Assembly (NCBI RefSeq): GCF_022919835.1
Contig: NZ_CP095074.1
Location: 3,081,501 to 3,145,500 of the forward strand
Direction: 5' to 3'
Length of the DNA stretch: 64,000 nucleotides
Source: Halobacillus shinanisalinarum
GTDB taxonomy: Bacteria > Bacillota > Bacilli > Bacillales > Halobacillaceae
Part shown: positions 44,962 to 54,138 of the stretch, piece after piece
How positions within the stretch are numbered: position 1 is the first letter of the stretch
How the letters are laid out: the number at the start of each line of letters is the position of its first letter
Notes under the pieces: generated by a model
Told to the model about the DNA's origin: nothing
Databases searched by the model: none
The model's input: the letters and a program-made list of their open reading frames with translations, nothing else
Translations under genes and position numbers: made by a program

Positions 44962-45522
44962 TTGAAAAAAAAGTCAGAAGAACTGATTGAAGAGGCGGAA
45001 GGAGCCGTCGTCAATTCTATTGCCGAAACGATGGACTTGTATGGAATCACTCCGTCAACCGGGCGATTATTCGCAAGGATGTACTTCAAGCATAAGCCGA
45101 TGACGCTCGATGACATGAAGGATGATCTCGGAATGAGCAAACCGAGCATGAGTATTGCTGTCCGGAACCTGCAGGAGATCAGCATTGTCCAGAAAGTGTG
45201 GCAGAAGGGCTCGCGCAAGGATTCCTTCATGGCGGAGAAGAACTTTTTTAAATATTTCTCTCACTTTTTTGGAAACAAGTGGGAGCGGGAAGCCAAGCTG
45301 AACCTCTCTGCGATTGATTATGCAGAAGGGATGCTTCAGCAGGTGATTGACGATGAGGAAGCAGACGAAGAGACGATTGAAAGAGCGAAGGTTGATTATG
45401 AACAGCTTGAAGACTACCGGAAATATTGCAAGTGGCTCGAACGACTGGCCGATTCCATCGATTCCGGGAAGATTTTCGACTTTTTGCCGGTGGAAGAAGC
45501 GACTTCGGAGAAAAAGAATTAG
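44962..45522 (+). CDS. gbsR: GbsR/MarR-family choline-responsive repressor
   Basis: This 186-aa protein matches the GbsR subgroup: EAEGAVVNSIAETMDLYGIT near the start, a winged helix (MTLDDMKDDLGMSKPSMSIAVRNL) and a C-terminal helical region with aromatic residues. In B. subtilis GbsR represses choline-to-betaine and choline-uptake genes until choline binds. The TTG start follows AAAGGAGAGTAGGTG. TGTTTAAAACA (44931-44941) upstream recalls the half-sites at the gbsA and symporter promoters. It likely controls all three transcription units. Confidence 0.9.
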   Translation: MKKKSEELIEEAEGAVVNSIAETMDLYGITPSTGRLFARMYFKHKPMTLDDMKDDLGMSKPSMSIAVRNLQEISIVQKVWQKGSRKDSFMAEKNFFKYFSHFFGNKWEREAKLNLSAIDYAEGMLQQVIDDEEADEETIERAKVDYEQLEDYRKYCKWLERLADSIDSGKIFDFLPVEEATSEKKN

Positions 45523-45698
45523 TGTTCGTGTCTGCCCCCATAGACGTCAATTTAAGAGAAAATAAAACAGTGGTAAATGGTTGATTTATAAATAAACGTG
45601 GAATCAAAAGAATAAATTCAATTATTTCCCAGTCATGGCTGTACATAAATAAGCCAGATGTCATATTTTTTTAAAATAAAGAAATTAGGCAGCTTTTT

Positions 45699-45917
45699 TT
45701 AAGATTTTCCTGTAAGTGATATGAAGAATTTCAAAAACGCCGGGTTCTCCGTATCGATGTTCTTTCCGTTCATATATATATGCTGAAATAGATGAACATC
45801 CCCATCCAATGCCAATTCATTTCCGACCATAATAACAGGGCGCTGCTTAGTCTGACGGGTTCCTTTAAAAAGAACATCTGCCAACCAAACATCGCCCTGT
45901 TTCACCTTACTATTCAT
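45699..45917 (-). pseudogene. PemK/MazF-type toxin, C-terminally truncated
   Basis: The frame from ATG 45917 begins MNSKVKQGDVWLADVLF and continues KQRPVIMVGNELALDGDV, the N-terminal strands of a MazF/PemK ribonuclease toxin. After about residue 42 the sequence no longer fits the family, and it ends at 72 aa instead of about 115. A G4 run sits at the point of divergence, but changing frame there does not give a convincing toxin tail. It overlaps the antitoxin end by 8 bp, the normal arrangement for a TA pair. Probably inactive. Confidence 0.65.
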
Positions 45918-46077
45918 TGTAGATGTCGTCCTCCTCATTATCCCACTAGGCATAATTTTCATTTAGTGTAATAACATCTTTGGACATATATTTTTCTTTA
46001 ATTTTATCAAGTACCTTTTGTCGATCTGTCTCACTCAACATGCCAATTTCCTTCATAATCTTATCTGGAATAGACAT
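45910..46077 (-). pseudogene. Antitoxin of the PemK/MazF-like pair, internal amber stop
   Basis: From ATG 46077, after GGAGGTG, the frame reads MSIPDKIMKEIGMLSETDRQ and on to LNENYA. It then hits TAG (45948-45946) and would continue WDNEEDDIYNE to a natural stop at 45910. The acidic WDNxEDDIYN tail is the usual toxin-binding end of PemK-associated antitoxins. The amber codon removes exactly that tail from the 55-aa product. With the truncated toxin, the whole pair looks decayed. Confidence 0.6.
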
Positions 46078-46556
46078 ATCAGCACCTCCATTAAACACAC
46101 CCCTTATTATACCTTATACTCGCGTACATAAATGTTCAGGCACATTTATATATGAAGATTTCTCTTGCTCTCTTACATTTCAAGCAGGTAAATCGCTTAA
46201 TCATGTAGTAAATAATAAAGACAAATTTTTAAAATGAAATAATCAAAATACATAACCGTTTCGATTGATTTTTCTATTATTAACCAAAAATAGAGGAGGC
46301 TTTAGTGTCCAATCCTTTGACTGGATTTCTTAAAGTTCTGTTCGAAATTCGAGCCTCTCATTAGTTCAAAGGACTTTTGATAGGTTTTTCTTTTCTCGGA
46401 TTCAGTCTATTATTAAAGGAAAGGTTTATATCTGCTTTAATTTTAAAAAAAGGAGCCTTTGATATATTATCGATGGATAGTATGAAGTAAGACGGTAAAC
46501 AACGGGGTATAATCATAACAATTAAAGGAACATACATACTGGGGAGAGAAATATAA
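46078..46556. other. Intergenic, terminator-like repeat only
   Basis: No gene is seen. It contains a hairpin related to the 3' part of the structured repeats (see 46353-46390). Confidence 0.4.
46353..46390 (+). terminator. Terminator-like hairpin of the structured-repeat family
   Basis: GCCTCTCATTAGTTC, then AAAGGACTTTTGATAGG and TTTTTC. It matches the third hairpin of the elements at 18217 and 28844, but the two 5' hairpins are absent. A further degenerate copy (GCCTCTTATAAGTTC) lies at 35855-35885. Confidence 0.5.
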
Positions 46557-47378
46557 TGTACAATATAACTGCTATTTCAAATTGGACTAATGATTATTTC
46601 CCTTCAGGTATCAGGAACTAGAGAGAAGTATTGGCTTAAGTCAGATACAGGTAATAAGAATCGATATTTGTTCAAAGTACCTAAGGTATCAAACGTTGGA
46701 AACCTGTTATATGTAGCAGATGATGGTTACTATTTTGAATATGATAAAACTAATAAACCAAGAGGACGTCAAGAAGCAAAACAAAATGGGCTTGTAACAT
46801 TTTTTCCTTTCCAGACCTTTCTAGAAGTTATTACTCCCCTTTTATAGTAGAAGGTTTCCTAATAAAGAACGCCCAGATTATAAGTCACTACTTCACACTC
46901 ATTTGGGTTAAAAAGTTTATCACATGAAATGGAAATTTTACGTGTCACAAAAGGGAAGACAACCACTGATTCTTTTGAGTTGGTTTTTCCTTTGCTAATG
47001 GATGAAAATATGCTTAGGGTAGACTTTTATATTGAAGGCTGGAGATATTATGATGGTGAAAAGTCATTAGAGACTTTAGAAATGGGTCAGGAATTAAAAT
47101 TAGTTAGAGAGTCTAATCATCAGCATGATAAGTATACAGTGAAAATTTTATTGACAGATGATACACAACTAGGTTACATTCCTGCGGTGTATGCGAAGTT
47201 CTTTTCCACGCTTTTAAAAGAAGATCAATTTGTGAGCATGACCATTAAAGCAATTAATAAATATGGAATTCCACAAATAAAAGTTTTGGTACATGTTACC
47301 GGTTTATTACCACTTCATTTAAGAGAAAAGTATCCTAATTTACTTTATCCTACACAAAATAAACTTGAATACACATAA
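46557..47378 (+). pseudogene. Fused relic of a HipA/CtkA-like kinase and a HIRAN-domain protein
   Basis: From ATG 46557 (ribosome site GGGGAGAG) the frame reads MYNITAISNWTNDYFPSG. It breaks at a 7-bp duplication (TCAGGTA/TCAGGAA, 46604-46617) and resumes TREKYWLKSDTG and YLFKVPK, the start of CtkA/HipA-type kinases. It then runs into sequence typical of HIRAN proteins (GYYFEYDK, RRFPNKERPDYKSLL) with further frame changes. From 46929 an open 149-codon frame holds the HIRAN domain (FYIEGWRYYDG, ESNHQHDKYTVKIL, LGYIPAVYAKFFSTLL). A deletion seems to have joined two genes. The 46929-47378 frame could still be translated but lacks a ribosome site. Confidence 0.6.
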
Positions 47379-47792
47379 TAAATCATTTCCTAATCAATTC
47401 CAGGATCAACCGCATAAAATGGACAATACAATGGGGTATTTCCAGTTAGCTGCTGATTTCTTTGATTTTCTTTCAAAAGCTACCGCGCTTATGCTTGCTT
47501 CCCTTAAAGCCCTAGACGGTTACAGCTTTTTGTGTGATTTCTCTTTTTTGATGAGCCCGATCCTGCTGAAGGGTTTGGGCTGCTTGGTTCGCTGTAGACT
47601 GGAGACCTATATGGAATCGAAATTTAACCGACATATAAACAATTAAGAGAAGATGACTACCTATATATAGCAGGTAGTCATCTTCTTTTTTACGTAAATA
47701 GACTTTTTTCAGTGTCCACGAAAGCTTGCCCCCTCCCCTCCTTTTTAGCCATATCATATCAGACGATTTGTCGAAAAATTTAAAATAAACAA
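47379..47792. other. Intergenic before the O-glycan locus
   Basis: A 93-codon frame (47365-47646) is open but has no ribosome site and no recognisable features, so I do not call it. A strong terminator hairpin follows it. Confidence 0.35.
47649..47692 (+). terminator. Rho-independent terminator
   Basis: AAGATGACTACCT and AGGTAGTCATCTT pair perfectly around a 9-nt loop and are followed by CTTTTTT. It insulates the O-glycan locus from upstream transcription. Confidence 0.85.
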
Positions 47793-47838
47793 TTTTTCTA
47801 AAAAATAAAACAATATTTTTGTTGTGAAAGCGTTTTAT
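47793..47838 (+). promoter_or_regulatory. Shared control block with cre box upstream of GH101 gene
   Basis: Thirty-seven of 46 positions are identical to 54046-54091 upstream of the ABC binding-protein gene, including CTAAAAAA, AACAA, and TTGTGAAAGCGTTTTA at the end. The last part is a cre-like site (47825-47838), and TATAAT (47836-47841) overlaps it. The upstream part is a good candidate for the AraC-type regulator encoded at 53153-53983. Confidence 0.7.
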
Positions 47839-48112
47839 AATATGTAGCCTTGAGAATAGATTAATGCATTAAAAAACCTGCCCGTTATGCTCCGCGATAA
47901 CCTCCGATGTACAAGAGAGTGGATGGAAGATGATATACAAACCATACTCCTTTTAAATGAGGAAGTGCTAAAAGTTACTTTGGGATCCATAACCTAAAGG
48001 GAGGTGAATACCATTTGATTTTTTATATTGAACAATGATTTCCTGCAATCTGAAAAGTTACGTTGTTTACCAAGTGATGAGAGTATATTAAATTTCAAAG
48101 GAGGTTAAGAAA
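47839..48112 (+). other. Long 5' leader of the GH101 gene
   Basis: About 270 nt separate the control block from the start codon. A 36-codon frame beginning MLRDNLRCTREWMEDD (47893-48003) and a 7-codon TTG frame behind GGGAGGTG near 48000-48040 are present. Neither is convincing as a gene, but a leader-peptide or structured-leader role is possible. Confidence 0.35.
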
Positions 48113-51100
48113 GTGGAAAAAATTTATTTTAAAAAAACAATTACAGTATTTCTTGTATCTATGATGGCGCTTCCTTTACTGCTTGCGAATTTCGGTAAGC
48201 CTCTTCATGCAGAGGATGTAGATAACGATTTGGTAGATATTACGGATAACACACTTGAAGAGGGAGATTTTAAAATCGTCCAAGGAGACGGGACACTAGA
48301 CTATAGGGACGATGGTTCTGTAACGTTTGGTGTTACCTCCAATGGAAAAAATAAGATTGTTTATGATGAAATGGAAGAATTAAAGAATGGTATTTTTGAA
48401 GCTGATATCACTCCAGATACGGATTTGAGTCGTTTTGGGTTTATTTATCGTGTCCAAGACCCTTCCACATACACTTATACAGGAACAGGTGATCAGAACG
48501 ATCTATACTTTGGAGAAGTATTCGGCCCTGTAAACAAATGGACATCTATGACAGAAGGCGTGCCATTAGAAGCGGATCAAACGTATCGTTTAAAATTGAA
48601 ATTTGTGAACGATTCCGCATCTTTATTTATTGATGGGGAAAAAATCGCTTCCTGGACACAACCAGAGGGAACGGATAAAGCAGGTTTAGTTGGGCTGGAA
48701 AAGAGCAGAGGTGCAGCGAACATCAACATCTCTAATGTAAAAATCAAAGAATACATTCCACCAGAGCCCCCAATACGGAACCCGTAGAACAGACATTGAG
48801 CTCGGATTATATGGATGTAACGATTGATGAAGTTTTCCCTCGTATTATTAACTATACGGTGGGCGACAAAGTTATGAATGGGCAAAAATCTCCGGTTTAC
48901 GGATTAAGAGTAAACAACATGCTATATTATCCAGAAGTCGGCTTTGAAAAGGTTAGTGATGATGAAGCCCTTTACACTTTAACCGTTAAGGATATGGATG
49001 AGGATTTGAATGCTATGTTCAAACTATCATTGAAAGTAAAAGATAATAAGGTGATTTATTCATTTGATCAAATAGAAAATGAGGGAGATACGCCTATTGA
49101 AACTGTAGAATTTGCTGATATGAATTTTATCTCAGTAGATTCCAAACAAACGAACGCTAAAGCTAAATTAACGAATCTCAGTAGTGATGTGAATAAACCG
49201 GGGGATGAAAAGGTAAGGGTAGATGGTTCTATGGAAAACATCGGAACATCGGCTCGTTATTACACGGCCTTTTTATCTACTGACGAATTAAGTGCTGGAG
49301 TATGGTCCAGTTCAGAAGTAGATGGGTACCTGAACTTGGTTGCCAACCGTTACGAAAGTGAAGATGGTGCTAAAGCAATGGGGATCGGGTCTAGTAAGCT
49401 TTACTATCATCGGGGATTTATGCCAGATCCATCATCCAACAAACCAACGATCAAAATCGTTATTGCAGAAGAGTCGAATGGCGATGAAAAAGTTGACTGG
49501 CAGGATGGTGCGATTGCATACCGCGATATTATGCAAGAGATTGAAGGTTCAGAAGATGTGAATAATATTGTTGCTACACGTATTGCTATGAACTTTGGAT
49601 CACAAGTACAGCAACCATTTCTAAAAACACTGGATAATGTAAAAAAAGTAGCCGTTGCGACAGATGGCTTAGGACAAGCTGTGTTATTAAAAGGATATGG
49701 AAACGAAGGACATGACAGTGCGCATCCTGATTATGGGGATGTAGGAGAACGTATGGGTGGCGCAGAGGATTTAAATACTCTCATTAAAGAAGGCCACAAG
49801 TACAATTCCGAATTTGGTGTCCATATTAACGCTCAAGAAACGTACCCTGAAGCAGATGCCTTCAGTGAGAACTTGATCAATAGTTCAAACTCGAGAGGAT
49901 GGGGTTGGCTAGACCAATCTTATACGATTAATAAATTGAAAGATTTGTATTCAGGTACACGCGCTCAAAGATTGGATGAGTTAAAGGAAGCAGTCCCCGA
50001 TCTCGATTTTATCTATTTAGATGTATGGTATCAAGATCAGTGGGAATCAAATAGAGTAGCGGAGCAGTTTATTGATCGAGGCTGGAGAGTAACCACTGAG
50101 TTTGGTACATCAATTGCCAACCATTCGACCTGGCAGCATTGGGCTACCGATAAGAACTATGGTGGACCAGCTAACAAGGGTATCAACTCAGAAGTGCTTC
50201 GTTTTATCAGTAACCACCAGAAAGACTCTTGGGTGTTGAATTGGCCTGAGGAAGGCGGAACCGCTGATCATCCATTGCTTGGTGGGTATGAATTAGCTGG
50301 TTTTGAAGGATGGCAATCGGATAAGAACTTTGATAACTTTATCCAGATGACGTTCGACACAAATGTCCCCACTAAATTTTTACAGAAGTATTATGTAACT
50401 AATTGGGCAAAAGTGGAGGGAGATCCTACAAAAACGAATTTAGAAAAAGAGATCAAATTAGAGGATCCAAATAATGGGGACGAAGTGGTAGTAACGAGAA
50501 AAGACAATTCTAGAGAACGTATCATTACACTTAATGATCAAGTAGTCCTTGATGGACACAAGTATTTGCTTCCATGGGTAGAGCAGGACTTCGAAACACC
50601 GACCTCTGACTCTGAAAAACTATACCACTGGAATTTGAAAGGTGGAGAATCCACTTGGACACTCCCAGATGAATATTCTGGTGCGAAAAAGGTTTACGTG
50701 TACAAGTTGACAGATCAAGGAAGAGGGAAAAAACAAATAGTTAGAGTCGTAGACAATCAAATAACTTTGAATGCTGAGCCTGCTACCCCATATGTGGTAG
50801 TAGAAGACAAAGGCGAAGGGGTACAGATTAATGAATGGAGCACAGGTGCTCATGTTTATGACACCGGTTTTAATATTGGAACGGTAAAAGATAAACAAAC
50901 AACTGTTGTCGGAGATAAAAAAGCGGTTAGTGTCAAGAGAACAGATCAAACAGAAAGTGCTCGTCAATTAAGCAGTGGAGACTATTATTTGAATTTTGAT
51001 AGTCCATCAAAAGATACAACAGTCACCCGTGCATTAGTTAATTTGGAACCGGGCAAAGATTATGTAGCAGAGGTATATGTAGAAAATAATAGTGATGTGA

Positions 51101-51894
51101 GAACTGAAGTCGAAGTAATTGGTGGAGTAACAGATGTGAGCAATTACGCACCCCGGAGTCTGCAGAAAAACTATGTCAAAGCTGATTCCCATGCTACCAA
51201 TGATGGATACAATAGTAAAATGCAAAGAATGCAAGTAAGCTTTACAGCTGAATCTGAAACAGCTGAACTGACGCTCAAACGTGAAGCTGGAGAAGGAAGT
51301 ACGAAGATGGATGATATTCGTGTCGTTCAAAAGACCTTGAAAAATCACGTATCTTCAAACGTATACCAACAAGGCTTTGAGTCAGTTGTTCAGGGGATTT
51401 ACCCATTTGTTATTGGTAATACGGAAGGGGTCCAAGATAATAGAATTCATTTGTCTGAGTTGCATGCACCTTATACACAAAAAGGATGGGCAGGCAAAAA
51501 AGTAGTGGATGATGTCTTAGGTGGAAATTGGTCATTAAAAGTGAATACGGGGAACAAGGGTTTAGTGTATCGTACAATTCCACAGCATTTCCATTTTGAA
51601 CCGGGTGTAACTTATAAAGTATCTTTCGATTATCAGACAACAACAGATTCTTATCGTTTTATATCAGGAAACCAAGCCATCGATGTAAAAGATATCAGTG
51701 ATGCAAAGGGTTTAGAGGTGAATGAATCCCTTCCCGCGTCTGTTGAAACTAAGAGGGCATCGTTTACTGTTACAGGATCTGAAAATCAGCAAACTTACAT
51801 CGGTATCTTCAGTGATGGAACCCGTGTAAATATGCATACAGGTGAAGGTACGTTTATGTTAGATAATCTTCGTATTGAGAAATCAGAAAAATAA
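48113..51894 (+). pseudogene. Secreted GH101 endo-alpha-N-acetylgalactosaminidase, frameshifted
   Basis: This enzyme releases Gal-beta-1,3-GalNAc (core 1) from Ser/Thr of mucin-type glycoproteins. Residues 1-33 form a signal peptide (ending LHAED); a LamG/DUF1080-like beta-sandwich follows (about 40-220). After the frame break come the GH101 N-domain, the catalytic barrel with nucleophile Asp in FIYLDVWYQDQWES (codon 50020) and acid/base Glu in RVTTEFGTS (codon 50098), and C-terminal carbohydrate-binding-like domains. The break is a C5 run (48767-48771); one more C gives PPEPPNTEPVEQTL and a 1260-aa protein. No LPXTG or SLH anchor is seen, so it is probably freely secreted. Confidence 0.88.
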
Positions 51895-51988
51895 TAGGCA
51901 AGGTGATAGGCACCAATTTTGATTGGATAAGTTATTAAATTTTTCTCCCAATAGTCAATAGTCTGGAGAAATTTAAGTAACAAGCTTT

Positions 51989-52042
51989 TTCCCTGAGACC
52001 AAACATCTAGTTTTGTTTTTTCTCGGGGAATGTTTTTATTTT
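51989..52042 (+). terminator. Terminator after GH101 gene
   Basis: TTCCCTGAGA and TCTCGGGGAA pair over 10 bp with one wobble, around an A/T-rich loop, followed by TGTTTTTATTTT. Confidence 0.7.
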
Positions 52043-52127
52043 AGAAGTAATTCTTATTAACCATCTAGACAAACAAAGACATGTCGTAAATACTCGGAAG
52101 GAATCACTATAGGAGAGGGGGCTTGTT

Positions 52128-53095
52128 ATGAAGGTATTAGTATGTGGTGGTGCCGGTTACATTGGCAGTCACGCGGTTGTCGAACTATTGCAAGCTGGAT
52201 ATGGAGTTGTTGTGTTAGATAACTTAGAAACAGGGCATCAGCATACGGTTGATCCAAGGGCAGCTTTTATAAAAGGAGACTTGAGAAATAAAGGGGATAT
52301 TCGTTCTGTGTTTGATGATCACAGAATTGGTGCAGTTATGCATTTCTCAGCAAGTTCCCTTGTTGGTGAGAGTGTATCTGTTCCTTTGGAATACTATGAG
52401 AACAACGTGTACGGAACACTAAATCTTCTGCAAGTCATGAAAGAGTACGAAGTAGATAACATTATTTTTTCATCGACCGCAGCAACTTATGGGGAACCTG
52501 AGAAGATCCCTATTTTTGAAACAGATGGTACAAAACCAACAAGTCCGTACGGAGAGACAAAATTGGCGGTTGAAAAAATGCTCAAATAAGCAGATAAAGC
52601 ACATGGAATCAGACATGTAGTTCTGCGTTATTTTAATGTTGTCGGTGCACATCCTGAATTTGATATCGGAGAAGACCACAATCCTGAGACTCACCTCGTA
52701 CCGATCATCTTACAAGTAGCCAAAGAGGAAAAAGAGAGCATTTCTATTTTTGGTGATGATTACCCAACAGAAGATGGGACATGTATCAGGGATTATGTAC
52801 ATGTTGTCGATTTGATTCAGGCCCATATTCTTTCAATGGAGTCCTTGCATGAAGGAATGAATTCAACCGTTTATAATCTTGGAAATGGATCAGGTTTTTC
52901 CGTTAAAGAATTGATCGAAGCTGCACGACAGGTGACTGGTCATGAGATTCCTGCTGTCGTTGCCCCACGGCGGCAAGGGACCCTGCACGTTTAGTCGCCT
53001 CTTACGAAAAAGCAAAGTCCGAGCTCGGTTGGGAACCTGCCTATACATCAATGAAAGATATGATCGCTACGGCCTGGGAGTGGCACAAAGGGTAA
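52128..53095 (+). pseudogene. galE: UDP-glucose 4-epimerase, nonsense codon plus frameshift
   Basis: GalE interconverts UDP-Gal and UDP-Glc (often also the GalNAc forms), closing the Leloir branch of this pathway. The Rossmann motif GGAGYIGSHAVVELLQ (residues 6-21), SSTAATYG and the SPYGETKLA Tyr-x3-Lys pair are present. A TAA at 52587-52589 interrupts the frame just after EKMLK, yet the same frame continues with [16 protein letters not shown] second lesion is a missing G at 52977-52979 (GGG for GGGG), which corrects to [20 protein letters not shown]. Repaired length is 322 aa. The stop codon cannot be blamed on the G-run pattern, so real inactivation is possible. Confidence 0.85.
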
Positions 53096-53107
53096 GTAAA
53101 GAAGAGG

Positions 53108-53147
53108 AGACGGAACTCTCTGCATAATCCAAAGAGATCCGTCTTTA
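53108..53147. terminator. Bidirectional terminator between galE and araC-type gene
   Basis: AGACGGA and TCCGTCT with inner CTCT / AGAG form a hairpin followed by TTATT on the plus strand, between convergent genes. Confidence 0.7.
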
Positions 53148-53152
53148 TTCTG

Positions 53153-53983
53153 CTAAGATGAATTTGCTTTACGGTAGGCTGAAGGAGTCTTCTGGGTTGA
53201 TCGCTTGAATACCTGTGTAAAAAAAGATTGAGATGAGAATCCAATAATATTTGCGATGTGTACAATTGGATAATCGGTTGTCTCTAGCAGGATTTTGGAC
53301 TCTCGAATACGGACTTGATTCAAGTATTCGATCGGTGAGATTCCAATGTCCTCCTTAAACGTGTGGGACAGGTAATATTTATTGATGTGGCCGGCTTCAG
53401 CAAGGTCATCCAGGGTCAACGGTTCACGGTAATTTTGATGAATGTAATATTTGATGAAAGCGACCGATTTATTGATATTTTTAGGTTCGGTCTTTTCAAT
53501 AACAAAGTCTTTCCCTCTTCGAAGTTTTACGAGCAGAATTGAAATAATGCTCTGACAAATGACTTCATATTCTTCTTCGGTGTATTTGACCTCCTCGAGC
53601 AGTTTATTCAAATAAAACAGAATATCATTTCGATCAACTTGATACGTAAACAACCCCATTTGAGACTCCGTTTCATCAGCAAGAGAAAAGGCTAGTCCTT
53701 CAATGCCGAGAGCCATATATTCAAGTGAATCTCTTGGATTGGACTTTTCTGTATGTTCGACGTTGGGATTGATGACGACAAGATCATTTTCTTTGACCAG
53801 GATTTCATTACTGGGTAAAAGGAAAGAGCCCTTTCCCTTTACGATATAGAAGAGTTCTGTGAAATGGTGGGAGTGCTTTGTGCTGTGCCAGCCTTTATCG
53901 TACTCAGAATGGGTGATATACAATAGGGTGAAGGGATTTTTCTTGCTTTTTTTTTCGTTAACACGATAGATTTCATAGGACAT
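53153..53983 (-). CDS. AraC family transcriptional regulator with cupin sensor domain
   Basis: The 276-aa protein has an N-terminal AraC-type cupin (HHFTELFYIVKGKGSFLLP; EILVKENDLVVINPNVEHTE) and two C-terminal HTH motifs (LTLDDLAEAGHINKYYLSHTFKE; PIVHIANIIGFSSQSFFTQVFKR). It would bind a sugar and activate the neighbouring transporter and the GH101 gene. It is divergent from the ABC operon; the 46-bp block shared by both target promoters lies between its start and the binding-protein gene. Confidence 0.93.
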   Translation of the reverse strand: MSYEIYRVNEKKSKKNPFTLLYITHSEYDKGWHSTKHSHHFTELFYIVKGKGSFLLPSNEILVKENDLVVINPNVEHTEKSNPRDSLEYMALGIEGLAFSLADETESQMGLFTYQVDRNDILFYLNKLLEEVKYTEEEYEVICQSIISILLVKLRRGKDFVIEKTEPKNINKSVAFIKYYIHQNYREPLTLDDLAEAGHINKYYLSHTFKEDIGISPIEYLNQVRIRESKILLETTDYPIVHIANIIGFSSQSFFTQVFKRSTQKTPSAYRKANSS

Positions 53984-54045
53984 GTTTCATCCTCCTCGTT
54001 CACACTTATTGGAACTATTTTATAGGTGATTCGGAAAAATAGCAA

Positions 54046-54091
54046 TATTCCTAAAAAAGGGAACAAGATGTTTATTGTGAAAGCGTTTTAG
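54046..54091 (+). promoter_or_regulatory. Shared control block with cre box upstream of ABC operon
   Basis: This is the second copy of the block seen at 47793-47838. TGAAAGCGTTTTAG (54078-54091) is the cre-like part. It lies 48 bp before the binding-protein ATG and 63 bp from the divergent AraC start, the expected place for AraC activation and CcpA repression. Confidence 0.7.
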
Positions 54092-54138
54092 CAACGTTAC
54101 GATTAAATTGTAAATGACTAATAAAGGGGGAGCCAGTT

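Noticed and set aside
45248..45664. 138-codon minus-strand ORF overlapping gbsR
   Set aside because: Antisense of GbsR with unrelated composition and no initiation site.
47365..47646. 93-codon plus-strand ORF before a strong terminator
   Set aside because: The terminator hints at a lost gene, but the frame has no ribosome site and no recognisable features.
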